Part shown: positions 7,199-14,896 of the stretch, piece after piece
Position numbering within the stretch: the stretch's first letter is position 1
How the letters are laid out: each line of letters begins with the position of its first letter
Source of the DNA: Collinsella aerofaciens
GTDB lineage: Bacteria > Actinomycetota > Coriobacteriia > Coriobacteriales > Coriobacteriaceae
Length of the DNA stretch: 23,896 bases
Reading direction: 5' to 3'
Assembly: GCA_905213725.1 (NCBI GenBank)
Contig: CAJMJM010000017.1
Location: 1 to 23,896, forward strand
Made by a program: the position numbers and the translations under genes
Notes under the pieces: model-generated
Told to the model about the DNA's origin: nothing
Databases searched by the model: none
Seen by the model: the letters and a program-made list of their open reading frames with translations, nothing else

Positions 7199-8112
7199 TA
7201 GCGCACCTCACTAGAATCGACGCCGGGCACGCGGCGGCAGGAATACTCGTCCGTGGCAAACTTAGGCACTTGCACGGTCTCGAGCTCGCGGGCAAGCGCG
7301 GCCGAAAGCTCGATGCCGGTGGCGCGGCGCACGGCCTGGACGGCAAGCGGGGCCGAGATGCGGCGGCGGTAGTCGGCCGAGCCCCACATGTTGGTGCCGT
7401 AGCTCAGCGCGCGCACGGACGCGGCCAGGGAGCGCAGCTCGTCCTCGGAAGGCTGCTTGCCGATAAGGCCACATGCCTCGCCCTGCAGCAGGGTCGCACG
7501 CAGCGGGCGGGCGCCCACGGTGACATGCCAGCTGTTGTCCCACCAGGCGGCGGTGACGTTTAAGGAGGGGAAGTCGGTCGCGGCCTTGCGCACGGCCTCG
7601 TAGCTTGCACGGTAATCGTGCTTAACGACCACGACGTGCTCGATCACGTCGCGCACATAGCCCATGTCCACGAACTCGGCGAGCGGCACGCGGCCGGCAC
7701 CCGTCAGCTCAACGTACGAATCGAGCGCCAAAAATGCCGAGAGCACGTCCGAGAAGCCAAAGCGACCGTAGATGCTGCCGCCCACCGTGGCGGTGTTGCG
7801 CAGCTGCACGCCCACGATATCGTGGACGGCAAACTCAAAGACATGGTTGACAAGCGCGTTGAGCTCGGTATGGCGCTCGAGCTGGCGCAAGGTGCACATG
7901 GCACCGATGCGAAACTCGGTCTCGGTCTCCTCGATCTGATCGAGTCCGCAGGCCGAAAGGTCAATCGCCGTCGCCACGCGACGCGAACCCAGGCGCATCC
8001 AGATGCCGCCGCCCACAATCTTGTTGTTGCGGTTCTTCTGTAAGAGCTCATAGGCTTCGGCCGCGTTTCCAACACGGACGTAGGTACCGAACTTGAGCAC
8101 GTTCTCCCCCAT
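7198..8112 (-). CDS. Molybdenum hydroxylase FAD-binding subunit
   Basis: A 304-aa protein resembling the medium subunit of CO dehydrogenase and xanthine dehydrogenase, which passes electrons from the 2Fe-2S clusters to NAD or another acceptor through FAD. The FAD-binding signatures are the VGGGIWMRLG loop near residues 33-42 and LRNTATVGGSIYGRFG near 130-145. The C-terminal domain (about 190-290) is the typical mixed fold. It is the first gene of a two-gene operon with the catalytic subunit. The ATG at 8112 has GGAG only 2 nt upstream; an alternative GTG at 8100 follows GGGGGAG closely, so the start is uncertain by 4 codons. No Mo-insertion chaperone (XdhC/CoxF type) is in the window. Confidence 0.88.
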   Translation of the reverse strand: MGENVLKFGTYVRVGNAAEAYELLQKNRNNKIVGGGIWMRLGSRRVATAIDLSACGLDQIEETETEFRIGAMCTLRQLERHTELNALVNHVFEFAVHDIVGVQLRNTATVGGSIYGRFGFSDVLSAFLALDSYVELTGAGRVPLAEFVDMGYVRDVIEHVVVVKHDYRASYEAVRKAATDFPSLNVTAAWWDNSWHVTVGARPLRATLLQGEACGLIGKQPSEDELRSLAASVRALSYGTNMWGSADYRRRISAPLAVQAVRRATGIELSAALARELETVQVPKFATDEYSCRRVPGVDSSEVR

Positions 8113-8191
8113 CTCTCCACTTGTCCAGTACCTTTAAGTGTACCAAACGAGGGGCCGCACACCGTTTTAGGACAAAATCCACCCACCCATC

Positions 8192-8266
8192 CATAACTTG
8201 CGGTGATATACGGACTGATTAGCCGTTCTGGGACGCTTAACAGTCCGTATATCACCGCAAGTTATG
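8192..8266. repeat. perfect 26-bp palindromic repeat element E3
   Basis: Two 26-nt arms (8192-8217 and 8241-8266) are perfectly complementary around a 23-nt loop. The arm starts CATAACTTGCGGTGATATA and matches the E2 arm at 20 of 26 positions. Each of the six differences is matched by a complementary change in the other arm. It lies between the start of the molybdenum hydroxylase operon and the gdhA terminator. Confidence 0.9.
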
Positions 8267-8280
8267 AGGAGTCCTCCGGG

Positions 8281-8315
8281 ATAGAAAAGGCTCCCAGCCG
8301 GAATGGCTGGGAGCC
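8281..8315 (-). terminator. gdhA intrinsic terminator
   Basis: A perfect 11-bp stem (GGCTCCCAGCC and its complement) with a 5-nt loop starts 27 nt after the gdhA stop codon. On the minus strand it is followed by TTTTCTAT. Confidence 0.9.
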
Positions 8316-8342
8316 TCATCACATGCTATATCGAGCGAAGAT

Positions 8343-9698
8343 TTAGCAGACGCCCTGGGCGAGCATGGCGTCGGCGACCTTCAGGAAGCCGGCGATGTTG
8401 GCGCCCATGACAAAGTTGCCATCCTGGCCGTACTCCTTGGCGGTGTCGTCCACGTTGTGGAACATGCCGCGCATGAGCTGCTCGAGCTTGCCGTCGACCT
8501 CCTCGAAGGTCCAGGACAGGTGCTCGGCATTCTGGCTCATCTCCAGGCCGGACACGAGCACGCCACCGGCGTTGGCAGCCTTACCGGGCATAAAGGCGAC
8601 GCCGTTCTCCTGGAAGTAGGTCGTGGCCTCGATGGTCGTGGGCATGTTCGCGCCCTCGCCGACCACCTTGCAGCCGTTGGCGACGAGCGCCTGGGCGTCC
8701 TCGAGCAGCAGCGTGTTCTCGCGAGCGCAGGGCAGCGCGATGTCGCAGGGCAGCTGCCAAACGCCACGGCCGTCGCCCTCGTGCCACACGGCGTTGGGCT
8801 TCTCGTCAACGTACATGGCGAGCGTGACGCCCTTGTCGTGGCCGGAGCGCTTCTTATTGTAGACGTGCTCGAGCACGGTGTAGTCGATGCCGTCGGGATC
8901 CTCGACCCAGCCGTGGGTATCGGAGCAGGCCAGCACCTTGCCGCCGAGCTGAGCGACCTTCTGGACCGCGTAGATGGCGACGTTACCGGAGCCATGAACG
9001 ACGACGTTCTTGCCCTCGAAGGAGTCGCCGCGGCTCTTGAGGTACTCGTCCACAAAGTAGGCCAGGCCGTAGCCGGTGGCCTCGGTACGGGCGAGCGAGC
9101 CGCCAAAGGAGAGGCCCTTGCCGGTGAGGACGCCGGTCCACTCGTTGGTCAGGCGCTTGTACTGACCGAACAGGTAGGCAACCTCGCGGCCGCCAACGCC
9201 CAGGTCGCCGGCGGGAACGTCGGTGTTGGGGCCGATGTGGCGATAGAGCTCGGTCATGAAGGACTGGCAGAAGTGCATGATCTCGTTGTTGGACTTGCCC
9301 TTGGGGGCAAAGTCGGAGCCGCCCTTGCCGCCGCCCATGGGAAGGGTGGTCAGGCTGTTCTTGAGGATCTGCTCCAGGCCCAGGAACTTGAGCATACCCA
9401 GGGTGACCGTCGGGTTAAAGCGCAGGCCGCCCTTGTAGGGTCCAATGGCAGAGTTGAACTCGACGCGATAGCCGCGGTTGACCTGAACCTTGCCCTGGTC
9501 GTCGACCCAGGGAACACGGAACATGCCGATGCGCTCGGGCTCGACGCGGCGCTCCAGCAGGGCGGCCTCCTCGTACTCGGGGTGGGCGTCGAGCGCCGGC
9601 TGGATGGTGCCGAGGATCTCGGTCGCGGCCTGGATGAACTCAGGCTGCTCGGGATAGCGGGCCTTGAGCTCTTCGAGAACTTTCTGCGTGTAGCTCAT
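8343..9698 (-). CDS. gdhA: NADP-type glutamate dehydrogenase
   Basis: This 451-aa hexameric-type enzyme interconverts 2-oxoglutarate plus ammonium and glutamate in the cytoplasm. Key residues sit at exactly the numbers known for Clostridium symbiosum GDH: K89 (GPYKGG), K113, catalytic K125 (PMGGGKGGSDF) and D165 (DVPAGDLGVGG). The dinucleotide fold follows (VVHGSGNVAIYA). The ATG at 9698 is chosen because GGAGGAA precedes it by 3 nt, and the protein then starts like its family; the frame stays open further upstream but without family similarity. It is monocistronic: its own terminator follows, and a gene-free leader precedes it. Possible minus-strand -10 boxes near 9771-9776 (TATTAT) lack a convincing -35. 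It is likely the main ammonium assimilation or glutamate catabolism enzyme. Confidence 0.97.
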   Translation of the reverse strand: MSYTQKVLEELKARYPEQPEFIQAATEILGTIQPALDAHPEYEEAALLERRVEPERIGMFRVPWVDDQGKVQVNRGYRVEFNSAIGPYKGGLRFNPTVTLGMLKFLGLEQILKNSLTTLPMGGGKGGSDFAPKGKSNNEIMHFCQSFMTELYRHIGPNTDVPAGDLGVGGREVAYLFGQYKRLTNEWTGVLTGKGLSFGGSLARTEATGYGLAYFVDEYLKSRGDSFEGKNVVVHGSGNVAIYAVQKVAQLGGKVLACSDTHGWVEDPDGIDYTVLEHVYNKKRSGHDKGVTLAMYVDEKPNAVWHEGDGRGVWQLPCDIALPCARENTLLLEDAQALVANGCKVVGEGANMPTTIEATTYFQENGVAFMPGKAANAGGVLVSGLEMSQNAEHLSWTFEEVDGKLEQLMRGMFHNVDDTAKEYGQDGNFVMGANIAGFLKVADAMLAQGVC

Positions 9699-9911
9699 GC
9701 TTCCTCCAATGATGGGAAACGAAAATGTTGGTCGCGACACCCTATGCGCCGCGAACTTTATCGAGTATGGATAATATCGCACTGTTGCGGCAAAGTTTCG
9801 CATAAGCCGACGAGCAGATGTTTCGTTTTGATTACGATGCAGGTAGAAGCGTTTTTGAGCACCTGACGTGCAAAACCCGTGTTTCAAACCTGTTTCGTCC
9901 ACGTGTTCTAA

Positions 9912-9946
9912 ACCACCACATTGGGGACAGGCACCTTTGTGGTGGT
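9912..9946. repeat. small palindrome with GGGGACAGGCACC loop (element E4)
   Basis: Nine-bp arms ACCACCACA and TGTGGTGGT flank a 17-nt loop that contains GGGGACAGGCACC. The octamer GGGACAGG is shared with the outer end of the palindrome at 156-234. It begins 9 nt beyond the stop of the DUF3343 gene and could act as its 3' structure. Its look is that of a dispersed REP-like element. Confidence 0.65.
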
Positions 9947-9954
9947 GCTGGTGG

Positions 9955-10350
9955 TTAGAGGACGAGCTGATGGTAGTCGGCGGGGGTTATGCGGCCTTCG
10001 GTGGCAGCGCGAAAGGCGGCGAGTGCATCGCCCGAGAACGGCATGGCCCAGCACAGCCCGCAGCCGGCGGTGATGGAGCCGGGCAGCGGCATAATGCGCC
10101 CGGGCACACCGGCGGCAAAACACAGCTGTTCGCATTCCATCACATCGAAGGTGCTATCGAATGAAACGATAATCTTGCGTTCGTGGTCGAGGGCATCACC
10201 GGACGGGCCTTCGCGGTGTGCATCACGATACGCCGCGGCAGCAGCCTCCTCTTCCGCGGTATGTCCACAACCACCGCAACCGCAGGTACAGGGCTCGGAC
10301 CCATCGCAGGTGCAAGGTTCTCCCGTGTCGGGACAGATATCGTGAGACAT
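9955..10350 (-). CDS. DUF3343 protein with Cys-rich N-terminus
   Basis: A 131-aa protein. Residues about 58-105 match the DUF3343 pattern (putative Se/S carrier-like): IIVSFDSTFDVMECEQL, a PLPGSI segment, then a CGLC pair. The first 30 residues are a metal-binding-like tail with seven Cys (6, 13, 15, 21, 23, 25, 28) in CxC and CGCGGC patterns. This is followed by an Ala/Glu-rich linker. GGAG stands 5 nt before the ATG. The gene starts 15 nt after mobA, so the two are probably cotranscribed. Nearby selA, selB, tRNA-Sec and mobA suggest a role in selenium or molybdenum-cofactor chemistry, but that is inference; the DUF3343 family has no settled biochemical function known to me. Confidence 0.75.
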   Translation of the reverse strand: MSHDICPDTGEPCTCDGSEPCTCGCGGCGHTAEEEAAAAAYRDAHREGPSGDALDHERKIIVSFDSTFDVMECEQLCFAAGVPGRIMPLPGSITAGCGLCWAMPFSGDALAAFRAATEGRITPADYHQLVL

Positions 10351-10365
10351 GGCAACTCCAATCGT

Positions 10366-10998
10366 CTAGGCGAGCAACTCGGCCGCCGTAAACTCCTCGG
10401 GCGTATTGACGTTTTCGAAGCAGAGCGTCGAGCCTGCGACCGCGACAATCTGAGGATCGTCCAAATACCCGGCGTTCACCCGATCGATCAGGCAGCGAAT
10501 GCGTTGACGGTCACCGGCGAGCAGCTCGTAAGCAATCGGCGAGCAGGTCTCACGGCGCCAGACGGCGCAAAGCGGCTCAATGCCACGCTCCACACGCGGC
10601 ACGCACACATCGAGTGCCTCGGCCTCAACACGATCGGCAAGCGCGCCGATGAGCTCCGGCGAGACAAACGGCATATCGCAGGCGACGATCGCCACGAGCG
10701 GCAATCGGGCCGCGGCCAACGAGCTCGCGATGCCGCGCATGGCGCCCGCCGACCCTTCAAGGTCCGCTACCACACGCGGCACCAGGCCGCCAAACGTGCG
10801 CTCCTCAAGATAGGCAAGCTCGCTGGGACGCGACGTCGTCACGACCAACTCGCCGGCAACTGGCGCCAGCCGGCCCAGCACGCGCTCGATGAGCGGCTCG
10901 CCGCAAAACGCCATGCGTGCCTTATCGCAGCCCATGCGCGAGGACAGCCCGCCCGCCTGGACGACACAAGAAAGATCGGAACGTCTTACGGTAGTCAT
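10366..10998 (-). CDS. mobA: Molybdenum cofactor guanylyltransferase
   Basis: A 210-aa nucleotidyltransferase that joins GMP to molybdopterin, making the guanine dinucleotide cofactor used by DMSO-reductase-family enzymes such as formate dehydrogenases. The GTP-binding signature is visible at residues 14-27 (QAGGLSSRMGCDKA; the usual first residue Leu is Gln), followed by the metal-site ACDMPF. The start at 10998 is supported by GGAGGTG 9 nt upstream. The open frame extends far upstream through the tRNA-Sec and the palindrome, but that part is not protein. It likely serves the molybdoenzyme at 14897-17014. The hydroxylase at 4367 belongs to a family that usually carries the cytosine or plain form instead. 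Confidence 0.92.
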   Translation of the reverse strand: MTTVRRSDLSCVVQAGGLSSRMGCDKARMAFCGEPLIERVLGRLAPVAGELVVTTSRPSELAYLEERTFGGLVPRVVADLEGSAGAMRGIASSLAAARLPLVAIVACDMPFVSPELIGALADRVEAEALDVCVPRVERGIEPLCAVWRRETCSPIAYELLAGDRQRIRCLIDRVNAGYLDDPQIVAVAGSTLCFENVNTPEEFTAAELLA

Positions 10999-11088
10999 AC
11001 GGCAAAACACCTCCATCGGCGTGCTCGAAACCCGGTGCACGATGCTAAATACAGCCGTCGAAATAGCGGCGCTACGAAAAGCTCGTGC

Positions 11089-11144
11089 AAAAACAAAACA
11101 GCGCCTTTGCGGCACGCAGCAAGACCGCGAGCACAAAAGCGCTG
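11089..11144 (-). terminator. tRNA-Sec terminator
   Basis: Starting 9 nt beyond the tRNA-Sec 3' end, the minus strand has an 11-bp stem (CAGCGCTTTTG with CAAAGGCGCTG, one G-U pair) with a 24-nt loop, followed by TTTTGTTTTT. This would end the tRNA transcript before mobA. Confidence 0.75.
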
Positions 11145-11152
11145 GTAGCGTA

Positions 11153-11249
11153 TGGCGGGAACGTATGTGAATCGAACACATCCAAGACGTTTTGCACGCC
11201 TCGCAACGGTTTTGAGGACCGCGGAGCCCACCGGAGCCCATCCGTTCCC
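11153..11249 (-). tRNA. selC: tRNA-Sec (anticodon UCA)
   Basis: The minus strand gives a 97-nt tRNA including encoded CCA. Acceptor GGGAACG/CGTTCCC, a 6-bp D-stem built from GGGCTC with G-U pairs, anticodon loop CCTCAAA (UCA at 11215-11213), a long variable arm (AGGCGT/ACGTCT) and T-arm ATGTG-TTCGATT-CACAT. The extended D-stem and long extra arm are selenocysteine tRNA traits. The base before the anticodon (position 33, at 11216) is C instead of the nearly universal U. The eighth acceptor position would be a G-A mismatch. selB and selA lie just upstream on the same strand. Confidence 0.95.
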
Positions 11250-11261
11250 AAGTGCGGCGGT

Positions 11262-11292
11262 ATTTTACCAAACCGAAACGGCTCCAACCCAA
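11262..11292 (-). promoter_or_regulatory. candidate tRNA-Sec promoter
   Basis: On the minus strand TTGGGT (11292-11287) and TAAAAT (11267-11262) are 19 nt apart, with the -10 ending 12 nt before the mature tRNA 5' end. The spacing to the tRNA is good and the -35 is weak. Confidence 0.4.
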
Positions 11293-11306
11293 AAAGACGA
11301 GCAAGA

Positions 11307-11373
11307 AGTTGCGGTGGAATAGTTCCTGTATTTGCTGCCAAAGCCTCCAAATAGGAACTATTTCACCGCAACT
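11307..11373. repeat. palindromic repeat element E5 (TTGCGGTGA family)
   Basis: The left arm 11307-11334 and right arm 11348-11373 form an inverted repeat with one G-U-type mismatch and a 2-nt bulge. The first 21 nt of the arm (starting AGTTGCGGTGGAATAG) equal those of E2 apart from one purine change, and the loop shares CCTCCAAA with E2. It lies in the gap between the selB stop and the tRNA-Sec promoter, so it may serve as the selB 3' structure. Confidence 0.85.
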
Positions 11374-11398
11374 GAGGAGGCGGGAGCGAGTGACCGGC

Positions 11399-13366
11399 CT
11401 AGCGCAGGGAGCGCAGGCCGCCGGCGTCTTTGTCGAGCACCGTAAAGCGCACGGCATCCAGGTGCTCCAAGATGCTGATGGCACGTTTGCGCGACACACC
11501 CAGCGCCTCGCGCAGCACGCTCGTGGTGGCAGCGCCGCCGGCTGCCTCAATAGCGGCGGCAACAAGCTCACGCGCATGGGCCTCGGCGGCAGCGGACAGG
11601 GCAACGTCGCGCTCGACCTTAACGATCGACCGGTTGAGCGAAAGCTCGCGCAGGGCACGCGTCATGGTGTCGCGATCGAGCTGCAACTGCTCGCCAACCT
11701 CGGGCAGCGTCGGCGCATCGAGGCCGGCTTCATCCAGCAAGGCAACGATACGTTCGCAGGCCTCGCGCACCACGCGTGCCGCCGCGGCGGCCGAGTGCGG
11801 GTCAAACACCTCGGCCCCCTCGGCAGCGCATACGCCACGCGCGCAGCCCTCGGAAATCAGGGCTGCGGCAACCGTATCGTCAGCGGCAGGCCACGCAGCA
11901 TGGGCAACGGCGCCAGGCGTAAAGCCCGTCTCCTTGGGAGACGCCGCATGCATGGCTGACAGGGTCGCCGCCAGGGCATCCATCGCGGCATCGCGCACGG
12001 CAGAATACGCATACAGCGGCCCGCCCGAGCCCGCAAGCTCGCGCACAACACCTCGCACCACCAACTCGTTCAACGCGGCATCGGCCTCACCGGAAACAAG
12101 ATCGAGCGCCGCGGCAACGTCGGTGACCACGACTGGCAACGTCTGCAACGCCAGCCACGCGTCCACACCAGCGACGGCATCGCCGGTCTCAAGCGCTGCA
12201 AGCAGCGCGCGCTCCCCCGCCGAAAGCTCGCGCGAGCGACGGCAGCGCGATAGCAGCACGCGCCCGCCGCCAATGAGCATAACGGGCGAATACGACAACA
12301 CCACGGCATGGTCTCCGGCTCGCAGCGGCAGCGGCTCCTCCAAGCGCACCTGTACGGTACGGGTCTCGCCCACCGCCATAGGGGCCTCGCCCTCCATGAG
12401 CATGATGCGACCGACGACCTCGGCCGTGCCGGCCATCACATGCACACGCGCGCCCGACTCGAGCACGCGCGGCTTGGCGCCCTCGCGGCCCAGGTAGGTG
12501 AACGTCATCATAAAGCGCAACGTCTGACCAAAGCGGTCCGTCACGCCCAGCATCTCGCCACGGTCAAGCGCCGCGACACCGTCACCAACCAGGTTGAGCG
12601 CCACACGCTGACCAGGCAGCGCGCGCGGCGTATCGCCATGCACCTGAATCCCGCGCACGCGACAGACCGTACGCGACGGCAAGGCCATCAGCTCGTCGCC
12701 CACCGCAACCGGCGCATCGTGCAGCGTTCCCGTCACGACGGTGCCGACGCCCTTGATCGTAAAGCAGCGGTCGATAGGCAGGCGCGGTGCGGCATCGGTG
12801 AGCTCGGCACGGGCACGGCAGGCATCCCAGCAGGCATTTACCTGCTCGTCGAGCACCGCAAGCAGTCCGTCGATCCCCTCGCCCGTCTTAGACGACACGG
12901 GCACGATCGGCGCGCCCGCAAACACAGTACCCGACAAAAAGTCATCGACATCGAGCTCGGCAAGCTCGGTCATCTCGGCGTCGGCCAGGTCGCACATCGT
13001 CAGCGCGACCACCATATGCGTGACGCCCAGCAGCTCCAGCACGTGCACGTGCTCGCGCGTCTGCGGCATTACGCCCTCGACGGCAGAGACCACCAGCACG
13101 GCAACGTCGATGCCTGTCGCACCCTGCACCATGGCGCGCAGGTAATGAGCATGCCCCGGCACATCGACCAGGCCGACGATCTTGCCGCTCGGCAGCGCCA
13201 GCTCGCCAAAACCCAACTCCACCGTCATGCCGCGACGACGCTCGACCTCTAGGCGATCGGGATTCTTGCCGGTCAGCGCCTCGATCAGCGCCGACTTACC
13301 GTGGTCGACGTGGCCCGCCGTGCCAACGAAAACGGGACACTCCACCAGCGCCTGAACCTCACTCAT
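11399..13366 (-). CDS. selB: Selenocysteine-specific elongation factor SelB
   Basis: A 655-aa GTPase that carries Sec-tRNA-Sec to UGA codons marked by a SECIS hairpin. G1 is GHVDHGKS (18-25), G2 RRRGMTVELGFG, G3 DVPGH (68-72). The G4 position reads TMCD (123-126) where NKxD or TKxD is expected, so the Lys that stacks on guanine is Met. EF-Tu-like domains 2 and 3 follow, and the last 250 residues look like the winged-helix repeats that bind SECIS RNA (ending in VSRKRAISILEHLD). Its ATG overlaps the selA stop (ATGA), so the two are coupled. The length is slightly above the E. coli protein. Confidence 0.96.
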   Translation of the reverse strand: MSEVQALVECPVFVGTAGHVDHGKSALIEALTGKNPDRLEVERRRGMTVELGFGELALPSGKIVGLVDVPGHAHYLRAMVQGATGIDVAVLVVSAVEGVMPQTREHVHVLELLGVTHMVVALTMCDLADAEMTELAELDVDDFLSGTVFAGAPIVPVSSKTGEGIDGLLAVLDEQVNACWDACRARAELTDAAPRLPIDRCFTIKGVGTVVTGTLHDAPVAVGDELMALPSRTVCRVRGIQVHGDTPRALPGQRVALNLVGDGVAALDRGEMLGVTDRFGQTLRFMMTFTYLGREGAKPRVLESGARVHVMAGTAEVVGRIMLMEGEAPMAVGETRTVQVRLEEPLPLRAGDHAVVLSYSPVMLIGGGRVLLSRCRRSRELSAGERALLAALETGDAVAGVDAWLALQTLPVVVTDVAAALDLVSGEADAALNELVVRGVVRELAGSGGPLYAYSAVRDAAMDALAATLSAMHAASPKETGFTPGAVAHAAWPAADDTVAAALISEGCARGVCAAEGAEVFDPHSAAAAARVVREACERIVALLDEAGLDAPTLPEVGEQLQLDRDTMTRALRELSLNRSIVKVERDVALSAAAEAHARELVAAAIEAAGGAATTSVLREALGVSRKRAISILEHLDAVRFTVLDKDAGGLRSLR

Positions 13367-14820
13367 CGTGCAACCGCCTTCTTAACGCACGCGACGAGCG
13401 TCGATGCCGCCGTCTCGATATCGCGGTCACCCACGAGCGTGCGCACATCAAACAGGACGCGATCGTGCGAGGCGCGCGTGACGACCGGCGTGTCGAAATC
13501 CCGGACGAGCGAGCGCTTGAGCGCGTCGACAGAAAGTCGCTCTTCTACGAGGCGCACGGCAACGCACTTGGTGGTCAGCTCGACGGTAGGCAGCGAGCCG
13601 CCGCCGGGAGTCGACGACTCCTCGACGATTTCCACCTGCACGGCACACGGGCAGCCAGCCTTATCGAGGCCCGCCACCATCAACTCGCTCAGCTTGCGTG
13701 CGCGACGCTCCAGATGAGCCTGCGGAAGCGTGAGCATGTTGAGCACCGGCACCTCGCGATGGGCCACATCCGCCCCGTCCATGTAGATGCGCAGTGTAGC
13801 CTCGAGCGCCGCCAGCGCGAGCTTACCCGGACGCAGGGCACGCATAAGCGGATGCGACCCGCAGGCCTGGACCAGATCGCGGCGGCCCATGATAATGCCC
13901 GCCTGCGCGGCGCCTAGCAGCTTATCACCCGAGCACGAAACGATATCGAGTCCCGCCGCGACCGAAGCCGGCGTGGGCTCCTCACCGCCGCGCACCAGGA
14001 TGTCATCGGGCAGAAGCGCGCCCGAGCCCTGATCCTCGTAGAACAGCAGGCCATGCTTGTGGGCCAGGGTGGCAAGCTCCCGAGAGCCCACCTCCTCGTG
14101 AAAGCCCTCGATGCGATAGTTGGAAGGATGGACCTTAAGGATCATCGCCGTATCGGGCGTGATGGCGCGCTCGTAGTCGCCCAAATGTGTGCGGTTGGTG
14201 GCGCCGACCTCGACGAGTTTGGCGCCCGAAGCCGCCATGACATCGGGGATGCGGAAGCTGCCGCCAATCTCGACAAGCTCGCCGCGGCTGACGATAACCT
14301 CTTTACCTGCGGCATGGGTCGCCAGCACCAGCAGCACGGCGGCCGCGTTATTGTTAACGACCAGCGCGTCCTCAGCACCGGTAAGCGAGCGGATCAGCTG
14401 CGCGGCATGCTCCTTGCGCGACCCACGCGAGCAGGTGTCCACACTGTACTCGAGCGTGCTGTAGCCGCGCGCGACCTCGGCCACGGCCTTGGCAGCTGAC
14501 TCCGCGAGCGGGGCTCGACCCAGATTGGTATGGATAACGACACCCGTGGCGTTGACGGCAGGACGCAGGCTCGGCAGTGCGGATCGATGCGCACGCCACT
14601 CGATCGCCGAGGCCAGGTCGCGCTTAGAGCGCGGGGCGGCACCGGCGCGAATGGCGGCGCGCTCCTCGTCGAGCTCCGCCGTGACGGCGGCATGAACCAC
14701 CGCGTCGCAGGTCTCCCCCGCCGCCTTCACTACCGGCCACTCGGCAAGCAGCTCGTTGACGGAAGGGATAGCGCGCAGGCGGGCGCGCACCTCATCGGAC
14801 ATGTTCTGGCTATCGCTCAT
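13363..14820 (-). CDS. selA: L-seryl-tRNA(Sec) selenium transferase SelA
   Basis: A 485-aa PLP enzyme that converts Ser-tRNA-Sec to Sec-tRNA-Sec using selenophosphate. The PLP lysine is K300 in SCSGDKLLGAAQAG. Other family signatures are NATGVVIHTNLGRAPL, near 90-105, and EDQGSGAL. The length is near the usual 460-470. The ATG at 14820 is preceded by AAAGG at 6 nt. It forms an operon with selB and has a plausible promoter of its own at 14868-14896. selD (selenophosphate synthetase) is not in the window. Confidence 0.97.
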   Translation of the reverse strand: MSDSQNMSDEVRARLRAIPSVNELLAEWPVVKAAGETCDAVVHAAVTAELDEERAAIRAGAAPRSKRDLASAIEWRAHRSALPSLRPAVNATGVVIHTNLGRAPLAESAAKAVAEVARGYSTLEYSVDTCSRGSRKEHAAQLIRSLTGAEDALVVNNNAAAVLLVLATHAAGKEVIVSRGELVEIGGSFRIPDVMAASGAKLVEVGATNRTHLGDYERAITPDTAMILKVHPSNYRIEGFHEEVGSRELATLAHKHGLLFYEDQGSGALLPDDILVRGGEEPTPASVAAGLDIVSCSGDKLLGAAQAGIIMGRRDLVQACGSHPLMRALRPGKLALAALEATLRIYMDGADVAHREVPVLNMLTLPQAHLERRARKLSELMVAGLDKAGCPCAVQVEIVEESSTPGGGSLPTVELTTKCVAVRLVEERLSVDALKRSLVRDFDTPVVTRASHDRVLFDVRTLVGDRDIETAASTLVACVKKAVAR

Positions 14821-14867
14821 GTGCGGCCTTTCAAAACCAAAGGTGAATCAATCGTTCGAACGTCAAA

Positions 14868-14896
14868 CTATCAGCCAATTCGATCGGCTGAGTCAA
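14868..14896 (-). promoter_or_regulatory. candidate selAB promoter
   Basis: The minus strand has TTGACT (14896-14891), a 17-nt spacer and TGATAG (14873-14868), about 48 nt before the selA ATG. The spacer contains the small dyad CAGCC/GGCTG. The -35 begins just at the end of the upstream gene. Confidence 0.45.

Noticed and set aside
9699..9902. Upstream extension of gdhA to 519 aa
   Set aside because: No family similarity upstream, and the ATG at 9698 has GGAGGAA and gives exact agreement with known GDH residue numbers.
10999..11658. Extension of mobA upstream to a 430-aa protein
   Set aside because: The added part crosses the tRNA-Sec and the E5 palindrome. The start at 10998 has a good ribosome-binding site and the right family N-terminus.
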